Of a DNA stretch of 64,000 nucleotides, positions 1-9,197 are shown piece by piece. Made by a program: the position numbers and the translations under genes. A model generated the notes under the pieces. The model was not told the DNA's origin, searched no databases, and worked only from the letters and a program-made list of their open reading frames with translations. The DNA comes from Roseiarcus sp963730555 (lineage in GTDB: Bacteria > Pseudomonadota > Alphaproteobacteria > Rhizobiales > Beijerinckiaceae). The DNA is taken from NCBI GenBank assembly GCA_963730555.1, contig CAVSSS010000005.1:62001-126000 (forward strand), written 5' to 3'. The first letter of the stretch is position 1, and every line of letters starts with the position of its first letter.

Positions 1-197
1 GTCGCGGTGGTCTGGATCTTCTCGTTCTCGACGAGCCTCGTCCCGATCTCGATCACGCGCGTGGGCGCCCCGGGCGGCGTGCCTGCGCCAACCACCTGCG
101 CGGGGGCGCCGCCCATCAATGCGAGGGGAATAGCGGCGACCAACAAGAGCCGCGTTAAGAACGAACGATCGAGTCCGGACACCCCGCAGAAAGACAT
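1..197 (-). CDS. Exported protein, N-terminal part only (runs off the window)
   Basis: Sixty-five codons are visible from an ATG at 195-197 to the window edge. The start is supported by a GAGAGGG ribosome-binding site about four bases upstream on the minus strand. The product begins with a short charged segment followed by a hydrophobic stretch (LLLVAAIPLALMGGAPA) and an APAQ-like cleavage region, so it is probably exported. What follows (TRVIEIGTRLVENEKIQTT) is too short for a family assignment. Another ATG lies slightly upstream in a different frame, but its translation is arginine-rich and unlike a protein. Function unknown. Confidence 0.6.
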   Translation of the reverse strand, partial: MSFCGVSGLDRSFLTRLLLVAAIPLALMGGAPAQVVGAGTPPGAPTRVIEIGTRLVENEKIQTTA

Positions 198-568
198 CGA
201 ACCCTCTCATGCCTTGAGCCTCGCACTGGTCTTTCGCCCCGCTTCAGTGTGACTTTTGTCGACCGAGATCACCAGCGCCGCCTTTTTAAGTGCTCGCGTT
301 CAAATGTCTCTCGGTCGATCAACTCACCCCCCCGGACCCTCAATTATCTTAATTCGGCAATGTCGACGGCGCTCCAGGTAGAGGGCCCGAACAATAGCCG
401 CCTCTCTGGAAAGACCTATTGATTGAGCGTCGTGGCCGTCGGCGTCTTGGTGGCGAATCCTCCAGTCGGACATTTTTTATCCCTCTCGTTGGGGAATGCG
501 ATTATTGCCCCGCTTGAAGGCGTTGCCAAGCCCAGCCAGCAAGTCCGAGAGGCTATGGGCGTGGTTTC
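198..568. other. Intergenic stretch without a recognisable gene
   Basis: About 370 bases lie between two minus-strand genes. The short open frames here have no recognisable protein character. A run of seven C residues near 338 and a T-rich patch near 280 are the only visible features. I see no convincing terminator hairpin or promoter. Confidence 0.5.
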
Positions 569-1183
569 TCACCGCCGCTCGAAATTGGGGTTTTTGAGCT
601 TCAACCAGCTTCGACAGCGGCCGCTCGCGTAGAGGCCGCCCAGGCGCTTTGACACGATGCCCTCGAGGCCGAGCTTGCACGCGTGATCGAACACAAGCGC
701 GCCGTCGCCCTCGATCCCCTCGCTAAACGTCAGCCCATCAATTCCAGAGACGACCGATTCCAGTTGGGCGCGCCGGACCTCAGGCGGCATGCTGCGCCAG
801 TCCTCGCCTTGAAACCGCAAAAGGTCGTACGCCACGAAGGACGCCTGAGCCGCGCCCCGATTGGTTCTAAGAGCCGCAAAGTCGGAGTGTCCGTCAGGCC
901 GGAAAACGACGGCCTCGCCATCAATCAGTGCGTTGTCAATCGGCAAGGCACGCACTGCCTCGGCGATCCTCGCAAAGGTGTCCGTGTAAATGGTGGCGCT
1001 ACGCGACCAGAGGATGACCTGGCCGGCGTCTTTGAGGGCGAGCAGGCGGTAGCCGTCGAATTTGATCTCGTGCACCCACTCCGGGCCCGATCGCGGCTTC
1101 GTCGTGAGCAACGGCCTGGCAGGCTGAATGAAGCCGATAGGCGGGAGGCGCCGGGAACGCGACGAGGGGATACGCCAGAGCAT
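569..1183 (-). CDS. ATP-dependent DNA ligase, adenylation domain only (LigD-like)
   Basis: The 204-residue product matches the nucleotidyl-transferase half of ATP-dependent DNA ligases of the LigD/NHEJ type. The adenylated-lysine motif is visible as EIKFDGYR near residues 39-46, followed by an IDGEAV motif near 97-102, a YDLL motif and GLEGIVSKR near 173-181. It stops after a WLKLKNPNFERR sequence, where a full ligase would continue into the OB-fold domain needed for nick sealing. It is therefore either a truncated gene or one of the small adenylation-only ligase-like proteins that I believe occur in Rhizobiales. The ATG at 1183 has no clear ribosome-binding site. No Ku or polymerase domain lies nearby. 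Confidence 0.7.
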   Translation of the reverse strand: MLWRIPSSRSRRLPPIGFIQPARPLLTTKPRSGPEWVHEIKFDGYRLLALKDAGQVILWSRSATIYTDTFARIAEAVRALPIDNALIDGEAVVFRPDGHSDFAALRTNRGAAQASFVAYDLLRFQGEDWRSMPPEVRRAQLESVVSGIDGLTFSEGIEGDGALVFDHACKLGLEGIVSKRLGGLYASGRCRSWLKLKNPNFERR

Positions 1184-1272
1184 TCCGGTTCATATAGGGC
1201 CGGGCTCGTGGAATCCGAGTCGCCCGGCGCTTCTCAGCTCCGATCCATCGGGCTCGTAGTCGGCCATGCAGC

Positions 1273-1506
1273 ATGGGTCACACTCAACGCCTCTCGCCGC
1301 GCGAGCCGGAAGTCCGCACGTGGGCCGCCAAGGGCGAGACCTATTCAGAGACGGCGATGATCCTTGGCATCTCGTACGCATCAATCCACACCCACATCAC
1401 CAATCTCAAATTGAAGATGAACGCGGCCAACATCGCCCACGCTGTCGCGCGGGGCTACGAGATTGGAATCCTCGAGGGCGACCCACCTGATTTGGCTGCC
1501 GCATGA
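1273..1506 (+). pseudogene. LuxR-family HTH domain fragment
   Basis: Residues 6-66 read as a GerE/LuxR-type helix-turn-helix: LSPREPEVRTWAAKG opening, ETYSETAMILGIS, then HTHITNLKLKMNAANIAHAVARG. This is the C-terminal DNA-binding domain of quorum-sensing-type LuxR regulators. The N-terminal ligand-binding domain (about 160 residues) is absent. Upstream in-frame sequence does not resemble it and runs into the ligase gene on the other strand. The ATG at 1273 lacks a clear ribosome-binding site. Most likely a remnant, though an HTH-only regulator is possible. No luxI-type synthase is seen. Confidence 0.6.
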
Positions 1507-1649
1507 TGTGCTCGGCAAACTCGTCTGCGTGCCCCGCCCTAGCGCTACAGCGACGTCATCCTGCGTGTTGCGAGGGGTGAGTGAGCCCGCTGCTCCCGGC
1601 AATTGCGCTTGCGGCCTCGAAAGCGCTCGTGAAGGCAATCGCGCTGCCA

Positions 1650-1859
1650 TTAAGCGTCATTGAGCGCCTCAACGTCCTTTGTGATCGCAGCCAGATCAGG
1701 AACGGATGCAATAATCTTGAGGTCGCTGCGAGGAACTCCTTTGCGCCGCAATTCGCTCATTTTGACGATCACGTCGCCGCGCGCAAAGCTGCCGAACTCG
1801 GGAAGAAAGCGCCCCTCACGACGGGCGAGCAGAGTCCAGAAGCGTTTCCTGACTGCCAT
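1650..1859 (-). CDS. Small conserved-looking hypothetical protein
   Basis: The 69-residue product opens MAVRKRFWTLLARREGRFLPEFGSF. The W-x-LL-x-R followed by a PEFG pattern is one I associate with short phage-like or Rhizobiales hypothetical proteins. The rest is amphipathic (KMSELRRKGVPRSDLKIIASV) and ends in a helical tail. Its ATG lies inside the 3' end of the upstream minus-strand frame (1816-2061), an overlap compatible with translational coupling. No function can be assigned. Confidence 0.5.
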   Translation of the reverse strand: MAVRKRFWTLLARREGRFLPEFGSFARGDVIVKMSELRRKGVPRSDLKIIASVPDLAAITKDVEALNDA

Positions 1860-2061
1860 AATCTTTCATCGAGGCCGGCGCGCCATATTCTAGCGCGGAG
1901 ACACAAGAAGCGCAGAGGGCCTTCGGCGGAAGGAGCCGCACCGGACGTTCGCAACGCTCGCAAACTGTCAATACGCTGTGACGCCGTACGAAGTCAAAGA
2001 ATGCTCGCTCCTCTGGCTCGCTGAGGGTCGAGAAGCCGTAATTATCCTCGTAAACCAACAT
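1816..2061 (-). CDS. Small Cys-pair hypothetical protein
   Basis: Reading from the ATG at 2059-2061 gives 81 residues (MLVYEDNYGFSTLSEPEE start). Two cysteine pairs, CERC and CASC, sit about 15 residues apart in the middle, suggesting a small zinc-ribbon or treble-clef-like fold. A longer open frame reaches 2145, but its extra 28 residues look like translated intergenic DNA. A G-rich run six bases upstream may serve as ribosome-binding site. It overlaps the start of the next small gene (1650-1859). Function unknown; Zn binding is inference from Cys spacing only. Confidence 0.5.
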   Translation of the reverse strand: MLVYEDNYGFSTLSEPEERAFFDFVRRHSVLTVCERCERPVRLLPPKALCASCVSALEYGAPASMKDYGSQETLLDSARPS

Positions 2062-2385
2062 TCGAGCGCCCCCATTAGCGTGAGACGAACGTGCTAGAGA
2101 TGGTCCGGTATGTAAATCACTGTACCATATGTGACGGCTAGACAATCCGAGGATCTACCTAGTCCGCGTTCACTATTTGTTACAGAGGCGTGGCCGTTGC
2201 AGCAACAGAACGTGCCGGCGGGAATGTTGGTCTCACGAGGGAGAAGATGCTACCCGAAGATCGCGGGGCTGTGAAGCGCCAGATAAAGACATCGCGGTGC
2301 CCACGATCTCGCCCACCGTGATGCGGCGACCCCGGACCCCCAGCACGAAGGCAACAACGGGTCGTCAAAATTCATTTTCGATTTA
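2062..2385. other. Intergenic stretch
   Basis: About 320 bases between a minus-strand small gene and a plus-strand small open frame. No credible coding frame, RNA gene or terminator is visible. Confidence 0.4.
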
Positions 2386-2538
2386 ATGGAGCCGGAGCGA
2401 CCAAAGGTCGATCGTGCGGTGCTCGATTTCGTCAAGGGGTACGTTTTAGATCCGGCCGATTTTGTCATTCGCACCGACGGTGTTTGCCGGCTTAATCCAG
2501 AAATGGCGCGGATGGTCGTGGCGAAGGTTTATGCATAG
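2386..2538 (+). CDS. Possible 50-residue hypothetical protein
   Basis: A short open frame from ATG 2386 to TAG 2538 encodes MEPERPKVDRAVLDFVKGY followed by a mixed hydrophobic/charged tail ending VVAKVYA. The composition is protein-like and unlike the arginine/proline-rich translations of non-coding frames in this GC-rich DNA. There is no obvious ribosome-binding site and no family I recognise, so this is a tentative call. Confidence 0.3.
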   Translation: MEPERPKVDRAVLDFVKGYVLDPADFVIRTDGVCRLNPEMARMVVAKVYA

Positions 2539-2624
2539 AAGAAAATCTTCGACGTCGACCGGCCGGAGTCGACGTAAAGCGGACGCTCTGGACGCTGCCG
2601 ATGTCGTGGGTGGGGAAGCAGTCA

Positions 2625-4523
2625 CTATTCGGGCAGCCCGCCTTGGCGCAGAGCGCCCACCATCTTCTCGCGATAGGCAGCGTCGAAGCAGGCGAGCTTG
2701 TAGAACGCGTCCGCTTCGCGAATCGTCATCGTTGGGTACATCTTGAGAAGCGCCCCGACATGCTGCTTGGCCTCGTCGACGCGGCCGAGGAACGGTAAGG
2801 TGTAGGCGAGATCGAGATGCGATAGCCAGAACAATTCGATGTACGCGCGCTGGAACGCCTCGTAAGCCTCCTGATACTCGCCGCGGAACCAGGCTCGTTT
2901 CGCCTTCGCCCACCACCAGTATGGAGCGGCCGAGGGCCCCGCCAACTTGAGAGCCTTCTCGGCCAGCGCGTTCCCTTCATCCCAGTGACCTGTAAACGCC
3001 ACAAATAACCCGAGGCTTCCCAACGCGTTGGCGTCGTAGGGACCAAGCGCCACCGCTTTTTCCGCCTCCACCAGAACGCGCTCCGGTTGGCATGTGGCGT
3101 AGTATCCCGCCGCGACGTAGAACTGAGCGCGGCTGTCCAAGGGCGCGAGATCGCGGGCGCGTAGCGCCGCCTGCAACACCCGGTCCGCCAGATGCGAGCG
3201 CTTTTCGACACTCGCCTCCTCAGGCGGCAATCCCCAGCCCCAAAGCCTCTGGTTCTGGATGGCAACGGCGAGCGCCTCCCACACATTGGCGTTGGAGGGC
3301 TCTCGTTGCGCGGCCGCTTCCAAGCAATCGCGAGCGCGCGCGACGGTGTCTGGCTTCTGGTCAGACGCAAAGCCTAGGAGGACGCAGCCCCAGGTCGTTT
3401 TCTCGATGGCGCCTGCGGCAGAAAGGCGCGTACGCTCGGCGTCCAGGATCGCAGCGCTCAACAACCCTTCCGCGCGCCCCGCCACTTCAGCCTCGGCGGC
3501 GGGGGAGTTGACGCTTTCCAGGACTGGCGAAATCGTTTGGGACCAAATCCGCGCGCCCGAATGAACGTCATCAACTTGAAACGTCACCCGCAGCGCATCG
3601 CCGCCCGCTTCCAGGTTTCCGGTGACGACATAGTCGGCCTTTAATTGCCGCCCGGCTTCGATTGGGTCGCCGGCGCTCCCGGCCGCGCCACCCGGGCGCC
3701 CGACGATGCGCCAGATCGCCGCGTTGCCAGCGGCGTCCATCGTCTTGTGGCCGAGACGTTGGGTGAGCGGGTCATATTGCGGATTGCCGGTGACGTTGGC
3801 GAACGGCAGAACCGCGACCGTCGGCACGCCGGAACGGGTCGCCGGCACGGGCGCCGAAGACGCAACGACCGCAGCGGGTTTGCCCGCCGTCATATACCAC
3901 GCGGCGGCGCCCACCATGACGATGAGCGCCGCGAGCGCGGCGGCGACCGGCGCGAACCGGCCTCCCGGCGTCGGCTTCGGCTTCAGCGCGGCGGCGGGCT
4001 TGCCGACCTCAACCGAATAGACGCGCAGAGGCTCGGCGATGTTTTTCAAGGCCGTCGGGCCGAGATCACTGACATTCATGTCAAGTCGCGACCTGACCTG
4101 CCGATAGGCGTCCTCCGACAGGCAGATCGCGCCCGGCTTGGCGACGCCTTCCAACCGCGTCGCGATGTTGACGCCGTCGCCCATCAGGTCGCCGTCCTCT
4201 TCCTCCACCACATCGCCGAGATGGACGCCGATCCGAAACTCGATGCGCTGTTCTTCCGGCACGCCCGAGTTGCGCTCCACCATCGCGTTCTGCACTTCGA
4301 TCGCGCATCGCACCGCATCGACCACACTACGGAACTCGACGATCGCGCCGTCGCCGGTACGCTTGACTACCCGGCCTCTGTGAACGGCGATGGTAGGATC
4401 GATCAAATCGCTGCGCAGCGCCCGGAGCCGCGCCAAGGTGCGGTCCTCGTCCGCGCTGGCGAGCCGCGAAAAGCCGACGACGTCTGCAGCCAAAATCGCG
4501 GCTAGTTTCCGGGTTTCGACCAT
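2625..4523 (-). CDS. Class III nucleotidyl cyclase with TM, TolB-like and TPR regions
   Basis: The 632-residue protein begins with a class III adenylate/guanylate cyclase domain (about 1-175). Both metal-binding aspartates are present (AILAADVVGFSRL near residue 14; TGDGAIVEF near 58), as is the DGVNIATRLEG segment carrying the transition-state Asn and Arg. One transmembrane helix follows at about 190-212, then a TolB-like region (VAVLPFANVTGNP) and a tail of TPR-like helical repeats to the C terminus. The catalytic domain is thus cytoplasmic and N-terminal, with the repeat region across the membrane or at its surface. It makes cAMP (or cGMP) in response to an unknown input. A near-identical but frameshifted paralog lies at 6962-8865 on the same strand. 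Confidence 0.85.
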   Translation of the reverse strand: MVETRKLAAILAADVVGFSRLASADEDRTLARLRALRSDLIDPTIAVHRGRVVKRTGDGAIVEFRSVVDAVRCAIEVQNAMVERNSGVPEEQRIEFRIGVHLGDVVEEEDGDLMGDGVNIATRLEGVAKPGAICLSEDAYRQVRSRLDMNVSDLGPTALKNIAEPLRVYSVEVGKPAAALKPKPTPGGRFAPVAAALAALIVMVGAAAWYMTAGKPAAVVASSAPVPATRSGVPTVAVLPFANVTGNPQYDPLTQRLGHKTMDAAGNAAIWRIVGRPGGAAGSAGDPIEAGRQLKADYVVTGNLEAGGDALRVTFQVDDVHSGARIWSQTISPVLESVNSPAAEAEVAGRAEGLLSAAILDAERTRLSAAGAIEKTTWGCVLLGFASDQKPDTVARARDCLEAAAQREPSNANVWEALAVAIQNQRLWGWGLPPEEASVEKRSHLADRVLQAALRARDLAPLDSRAQFYVAAGYYATCQPERVLVEAEKAVALGPYDANALGSLGLFVAFTGHWDEGNALAEKALKLAGPSAAPYWWWAKAKRAWFRGEYQEAYEAFQRAYIELFWLSHLDLAYTLPFLGRVDEAKQHVGALLKMYPTMTIREADAFYKLACFDAAYREKMVGALRQGGLPE

Positions 4524-4674
4524 GGCGAACCTCCGCCGCCACTGAGGCTAACACAAAGACCCGGCCAAATCCGCTCGTATCGACGTGAAACGATTCAGAC
4601 GATGAGAGGAACCTCGACCGTCGCTCGAAGGACGCTTTGGGTCTACATGAGCTGTCCGCCTCGCCGCCGTAGGA

Positions 4675-4692
4675 ATGACCGGTATTTGCGCA
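4675..4692 (-). promoter_or_regulatory. Upstream element shared by the two cyclase paralogs (copy 1)
   Basis: An 18-base sequence (minus strand TGCGCAAATACCGGTCAT) lies about 150 bases before the start of the first cyclase. It recurs with one mismatch at 9022-9039, about 160 bases before the paralog's start. The similarity continues past the group II intron once the intron is removed. It could be a promoter or regulator site, or simply shared ancestry of duplicated leaders. Confidence 0.4.
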
Positions 4693-4822
4693 ATCCGGCC
4701 GGAGTCGGTAGAGTAGGAGTGTGGCGCGATGGCGTTAGGTTGAGCATGTCTGTTTGCCGCCCCTTTCGTCTGGCGGTGCCTTAGTGGCTCAGCCGTAGCT
4801 CCGTTTCCACACCCCCCTCATC

Positions 4823-4855
4823 GAACCGGACGTGCAGATTTCCCGCATCCGGCTC
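4823..4855 (-). ncRNA. Group II intron domain V (catalytic hairpin)
   Basis: On the minus strand the sequence runs GAGCCGGATGCGG, a GAAA loop region and TGCACGTCCGGTTC. This is the typical 34-nucleotide domain V hairpin with its conserved bulge and AGC-like base triad. It sits 13 bases downstream of the maturase stop, where domain V is expected. Confidence 0.8.
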
Positions 4856-4867
4856 TCGGACAAGACC

Positions 4868-6199
4868 TCACGCCTTCGTCCACGGCACGTCGTGTCCAAG
4901 CCGGCTCAGGCGTACGAGCCCGAAGTGCCCGTAGAGGTGCGAGAGTGGATAGCTCCCGCCCCCTCGTCGCCTGACTTTGTGCTTGGAGCGCAACCACCGG
5001 CGCAACCGCACCGCTGTGTAAGCGTCGAGCGCCCGATACGCCTTGCTGATGGTTCCTACTTGGAAGTAGTTCGCCCATCCGCGCAACGTGCGGTTCACTT
5101 TGCCCACCAGCGTTGTGGTCTCTTGCCATGTTCCCGCTCGGTCGGTCAGCGCGTGGACTTTCTCGACCACGCGCTCAATGCTTTTCTTTGACGGCCGGTA
5201 GCCGATGCGGGCCTCGCCGGTCCTCGCCGAAAACATTCGCCCGAACGTGTATCCCAGGAAATCGAACTCTCCTCCCGGCACTTTGCAGATCCGTGTCTTC
5301 TCCTCGTTCACCGTCAGCTTCAGCTTGCCCATGATCTCGCGCAGGCTTTGCCAGGCCGCTTCGGCCTTGCCCCTTCTGCACAGGATCACGAGGTCGTCGG
5401 CGTAGGTCACGAGCCGCGTGCCCAGCGTTCGCTCGAGCCCGAACATCTTCCATCCCAGCACGAACCGGCGCATGTAAATGTTCGCCAGCAAGGGTGAGAT
5501 CGGCGAGCCCTGCGGAATGCCGCGCCGCTTGTCCCGCGCTTCAGTCATGCGCGTCTTCCCACCCCGATCATCGGTTTCTTCCACGGGGCAGTCCAGCCAC
5601 ATCCTGATCAGATGCAGCACGCGTCGATCGACGATCCGACGCGCTACCGACTTCAAAAGCTCGGCATGGGGAATGCTCCCGAAGTAGTCCGCGAGGTCGG
5701 CGTCCACCACTTCCGGATGGCCGCGAAACAGCAGCTCTCCCGCCGCGACCACCGCCTGTTGGGCGTTTCGCCCAGGACGGTAGGCGTAAAGTTCCGGTGG
5801 AAGGTCGGCTTCAAAGATCGGCTCCAGCACCAGCATCGCTGCCGTCATGCAGATCCGATCCCGCAAGGTTGAGATGCCCAGCGGCCTGAACTTGCCGTTG
5901 GCCTTCGGTATGTACACGCGTCTGATAGGGTCCGGTCGGTAAGTCTCCTGCCTGAGCGCAAGCGCCAGTTCGCCCAGCCATCGCTCGACCCCGTACGCCT
6001 CGACGGCCTCGAAGTCCTGACGGTCCACGCCCGGCGCGCCCTTGTTGGAGCGGCACTGAGCATAGGCGTGCGCCAGAATGTCCTCGCGGCTGATCTTGTC
6101 GTAGAGGGCGTAGAAGCGGTAGCCGGGTTCTGCCTTCGCTTTCGCGTGCAACGCCGTCTGCAGTTTCTGAACGCTGTCCGGAGTTGATAGGTTGCCCAA
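4868..6199 (-). CDS. ltrA: Group II intron reverse transcriptase/maturase
   Basis: The 443-residue protein has the full arrangement of group II maturases: N-terminal RT0-like segment, RT fingers/palm with GAPGVD near residue 52, the PKANGKFRPLGI motif near 100, QGSPISPLLANIYM, and the catalytic YADD near residue 265. It ends in a maturase X-domain-like region (GWANYFQVG) and a basic tail. I see no H-N-H endonuclease domain at the C terminus, so target-primed insertion would rely on reverse splicing and host priming. It promotes splicing and mobility of the intron that contains it. The frame is intact, so the element may be active. Confidence 0.9.
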   Translation of the reverse strand: MGNLSTPDSVQKLQTALHAKAKAEPGYRFYALYDKISREDILAHAYAQCRSNKGAPGVDRQDFEAVEAYGVERWLGELALALRQETYRPDPIRRVYIPKANGKFRPLGISTLRDRICMTAAMLVLEPIFEADLPPELYAYRPGRNAQQAVVAAGELLFRGHPEVVDADLADYFGSIPHAELLKSVARRIVDRRVLHLIRMWLDCPVEETDDRGGKTRMTEARDKRRGIPQGSPISPLLANIYMRRFVLGWKMFGLERTLGTRLVTYADDLVILCRRGKAEAAWQSLREIMGKLKLTVNEEKTRICKVPGGEFDFLGYTFGRMFSARTGEARIGYRPSKKSIERVVEKVHALTDRAGTWQETTTLVGKVNRTLRGWANYFQVGTISKAYRALDAYTAVRLRRWLRSKHKVRRRGGGSYPLSHLYGHFGLVRLSRLGHDVPWTKA

Positions 6200-6961
6200 T
6201 CTCCAGGTCCTTCACCGCGTCTTGCGTCTGCCTTGAACTGAGGCCCCTTCCCTCCCCCGGCGTTACCCGGCTTCAGCGGTACTACGAACCTCTCCGCCAC
6301 CCCATAGCGCCCGGCCTCTCCCTCACGGGCGTCCGGTTGATCACCCTTGACCACGCCATGGGGCCTCCCGTGTTGCGTACGCTTTCCTTGTGTACGTGCT
6401 GCCGCCACTACCCCGGTGCAGCGGCTGGGCGTCGTCGTCGCTCATCTCACCCAGCCGTATCAGCCTTCCCCGATAACGTTGTCGGGTCGGCCTGCACATC
6501 GTCCTTTTCGAGGTTTGCTCGGCGTTCACTCGCGTTGCGGCCCGCACACTCGCGCGGTCACCTATACGTGACCAGCTACACCGAAGGCTTCAGCCATTTC
6601 GTCACCTCCATGACTGCTCCGGTTGCTTCCGGCTGGAGCGTTTGCCGGGTGGGGCTTGCACCCACTGGAACGCGCCGCCTTCTCACGGCGCACACGTCAA
6701 GCGGACATAGCAGACTGCGTCCTTGGACGCCTCAATTGGGCGGATAGCGCCCTTACAGGGGCCGCCTCAGGAAGGACCGGAGTCCGCACAAAGCCGACAA
6801 TCCATATCGAGCGCGAATAGGCCTGTACCCATAGCAGCAGTTCCGGTCTGTCTGTCGTCCGCGCGCGCAAAAAAGAAGTTCCCGGCTCGACAAGGGCACT
6901 CTGCTAACGTGGTTGTCGCCGGTCTTGGCTGTGTCGCTAAGATTAACAACGCAGTCGGCCT

Positions 6962-8865
6962 TCATTCTTCGGCAAACCCAGCCTTGCGGAAGCCTTCATC
7001 TCGCTTCGGAATGACATAGGCGGTGTGGTTTTGAAACCATTTGACGGTGAAGCTGGGATTGACATGAAGGGTTTCGGCGACGAACGGCTTCGCCTCGTCC
7101 ATCTTGCCCGAGAGCGCGTAGGCGGCGGCGAGGTTTGCATAGGCCCAGAACGTGTGATCGCCGGTGTCGAGCGCTTTTCTGTATTCCACAATAGCAGCTT
7201 CGGGGCGACCCGCGCCAATTTCTGCGTCGCCGAGAAATGTATGAAAGACCGGCACCGACGGATCGCGCGGGCTCAATCGAATCCCCTGTTGGATGTCAGA
7301 CTTGGCCTCGTCGAAACGGCCCAGGTCCAATTCCGCCATTGCTCGCGCCCCGTAGAGCCACGGAATGTTCGGATTGACGGCGAGCCCAGCGTCAGCGAGG
7401 CGTAACGCCTCGTCGTGGCGGCGTGACTGGTTCAAGTAAATGCTTTTATTGATATATGAAGCTACGAAATCTGGATCGAGGGCGATCGCACGGTCTAACG
7501 GACCGAGTATTTTGGCGTCGTAATCGGTCCCGGGATTGCCCCATCCAAAGAGGCGCTCCTCACTATATGTGTAAGCGACGCCGTTGATGGCCTCCACGTT
7601 GTTGGGGTCGATCGCGAGCGCCCGTTCGAACAAAGCGCGCATCGCGTCGACCTTGTCCTTGCTGGAAAAAGCACCCGGCTCGTTGTTGATTGCCCAACCG
7701 CGCATGACCAGATCGGTCGCATCCGGGTTGGTCGAGCGGGCGCCCTTCGCCGCTTCCGCCTTGGTGAGTTCGAAGTCCAACGCGTTCGCCAGTCGCGCGA
7801 CCACCTGATCCTGCAGCTTGAACAAATCGGCCAGGTTTTCATCGAATTTGTCGGCCCAGAGGTGCGCGCCGGACTCGGCGTCGATCAGCTGCGCGTTGAC
7901 CCGCACCCGGTTGGCGTCGCGCTGCACCGAGCCTTCGAGGACGTAGCGCACACCCAGCTCCTTGCCGATCTCCTTGGCGTCGAGGCTCTTGCCCTTGAAT
8001 GTGAAGGCGGTGTTGCGCGCGATCACGAAACTGCCCTTGATGCGAGACAGCTCGGTGGTGAGATTCTCGGTGACGCCGTCGGCGAAATAGTCCTGCGACG
8101 GATCGCCGGAGAGATTGGTGAACGGCAACACCACGATCGAAAGATGCGCGGCCTGCGCCGCTTTCGTGACGACGCTTGCGGGCCGGTTTGCATTGAGGAA
8201 CCACCACGCGCCGCCCGCGATCACAATCAGCAGCGCCGCGAGCGCGGCGGCGAGCGGCGCGAGCCCGAAACGCCTCTTCTGCGGCGTGCGCGCTGCGGGC
8301 GTCGCGGGTTCCGCCGGTTTCGCGAGCTTCGCCTGAGCCGGGACGCCGACTTGCAGCGAATAGGCTCGGATCGGCCTCTCGATGTTCTTGAGCTGCGTCG
8401 GCCCGAGATCCGTGACCGCCATATCGAGCCTGCCGCTCACCTGTCGATATGCGTCCTCGGAAAGGCAGATCGTGCCGGGTTTGGCGACACCCTCCAGCCG
8501 CGCGGCGATATTGACCCCGTCGCCCATCAGATCGCCGTCGCTCTCCTCCACCACATCGCCAGATGGATGCCGATCCGAAATTCGATGCGCTTGTCGGGCG
8601 CGACCTCAGCGTTGCGCTCGACCATCGCCCTTTGGACTTCGATGGCGCAGTTAACAGCGTCGACCACGCTGCGGAACTCGATGATCGAGCCGTCGCCGGT
8701 GCGCTTGACGACGCGCCCGTGATGCACTGCGATGGTCGGGTCGATCAGGTCGCTGCGAAGGGTCCGAAGGCGAGCGAGGATTCGATCTTCATCCGCACCC
8801 GCCAGCCGCGAATAGCCGACGACGTCGGACACCAAGATCGCCGCGAGCTTCCGGGTCTCGCTCAT
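6962..8865 (-). pseudogene. Second class III nucleotidyl cyclase, frameshifted
   Basis: This is a paralog of the cyclase at 2625-4523. The first 112 residues carry the metal-site motifs (AILVSDVVGYSRL, TGDGSIIEF). Near 8561-8563 one base is missing compared with the paralog (CGCCAGATGG here, CGCCGAGATGG there), and the rest of the catalytic domain (DGDLMGDGVNIAARLEG) continues in another frame. Downstream are a transmembrane helix, a well-kept TolB-like domain (VVLPFTNLSGDPSQDYF) and TPR repeats to 6962. With the break inside the catalytic domain, neither piece should be active. A sequencing error at this one base is the main alternative. Confidence 0.8.
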
Positions 8866-9197
8866 TGCGCCCCTCCGGCTGTTGGCGGATTAACACAAAT
8901 GTCACCCGGAGTCTGCGTGTTTCGACGGAAGGACCGCTCATGTGCGCATTCTTTCCGTCCCCGGGACCGGCCCGGAACGTCGCAAAGGGTCGACTTCACC
9001 CGTTCGCCGCACCGTTAGGCTATGACCGCTATTTGCGCACAGCAGACGGCTCGTGAAGCGGACATTGCGGATCGCGGCCGTGGACGTCACGGTTGAGCGA
9101 GAAGCGGAAACAGACCCATGGTCTGCTCCAGGAGGGACAGCGGTCGCCGTCGAATGGGCGGACCTTCAGATGAGCGTTCATTTTGAGCCTGAGACGT
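8866..9197. promoter_or_regulatory. Leader region of the second cyclase, with shared element copy 2
   Basis: About 330 bases hold no credible gene. Bases 9022-9039 repeat the 18-base element found upstream of the first cyclase, and the following GAAGCGGACAT at 9054-9064 matches the sequence just outside the group II intron at 6699-6708. The region is thus the intron-free counterpart of the first cyclase's leader. Confidence 0.4.

Larger units (their letters stand above)
4708..6695 (-). mobile_element. Group II intron, complete, with ends defined
   Basis: The minus-strand element starts GTGTG at 6695-6691, matching the 5' consensus GUGYG. It ends CTACTCTAC at 4708, matching an intron end in AY with a bulged-A branch region. 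Domain V is recognisable at 4823-4855. Domain VI is a long stem whose base pairs GGGGTGTGG with CCACACTCC just before the 3' end. It encodes a maturase at 4868-6199. It lies between the two cyclase paralogs and in their orientation, inside the leader of the first. The intron-free equivalent region upstream of the paralog (around 9040-9055) aligns across the junction, which supports both boundaries. Confidence 0.8.

Noticed and set aside
683..1360. A 225-codon plus-strand frame
   Set aside because: Opposite the ligase gene, arginine/proline-rich, no family character.
3645..4505. A 286-codon plus-strand frame opposite the first cyclase (and a similar one at 7862-8722)
   Set aside because: Both are mirror frames of the paralogous cyclase genes, which explains why they resemble each other.
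8555..8570. Programmed frameshift in the second cyclase
   Set aside because: No slippery heptamer at the break, and the paralog has the extra base; a simple deletion explains it.
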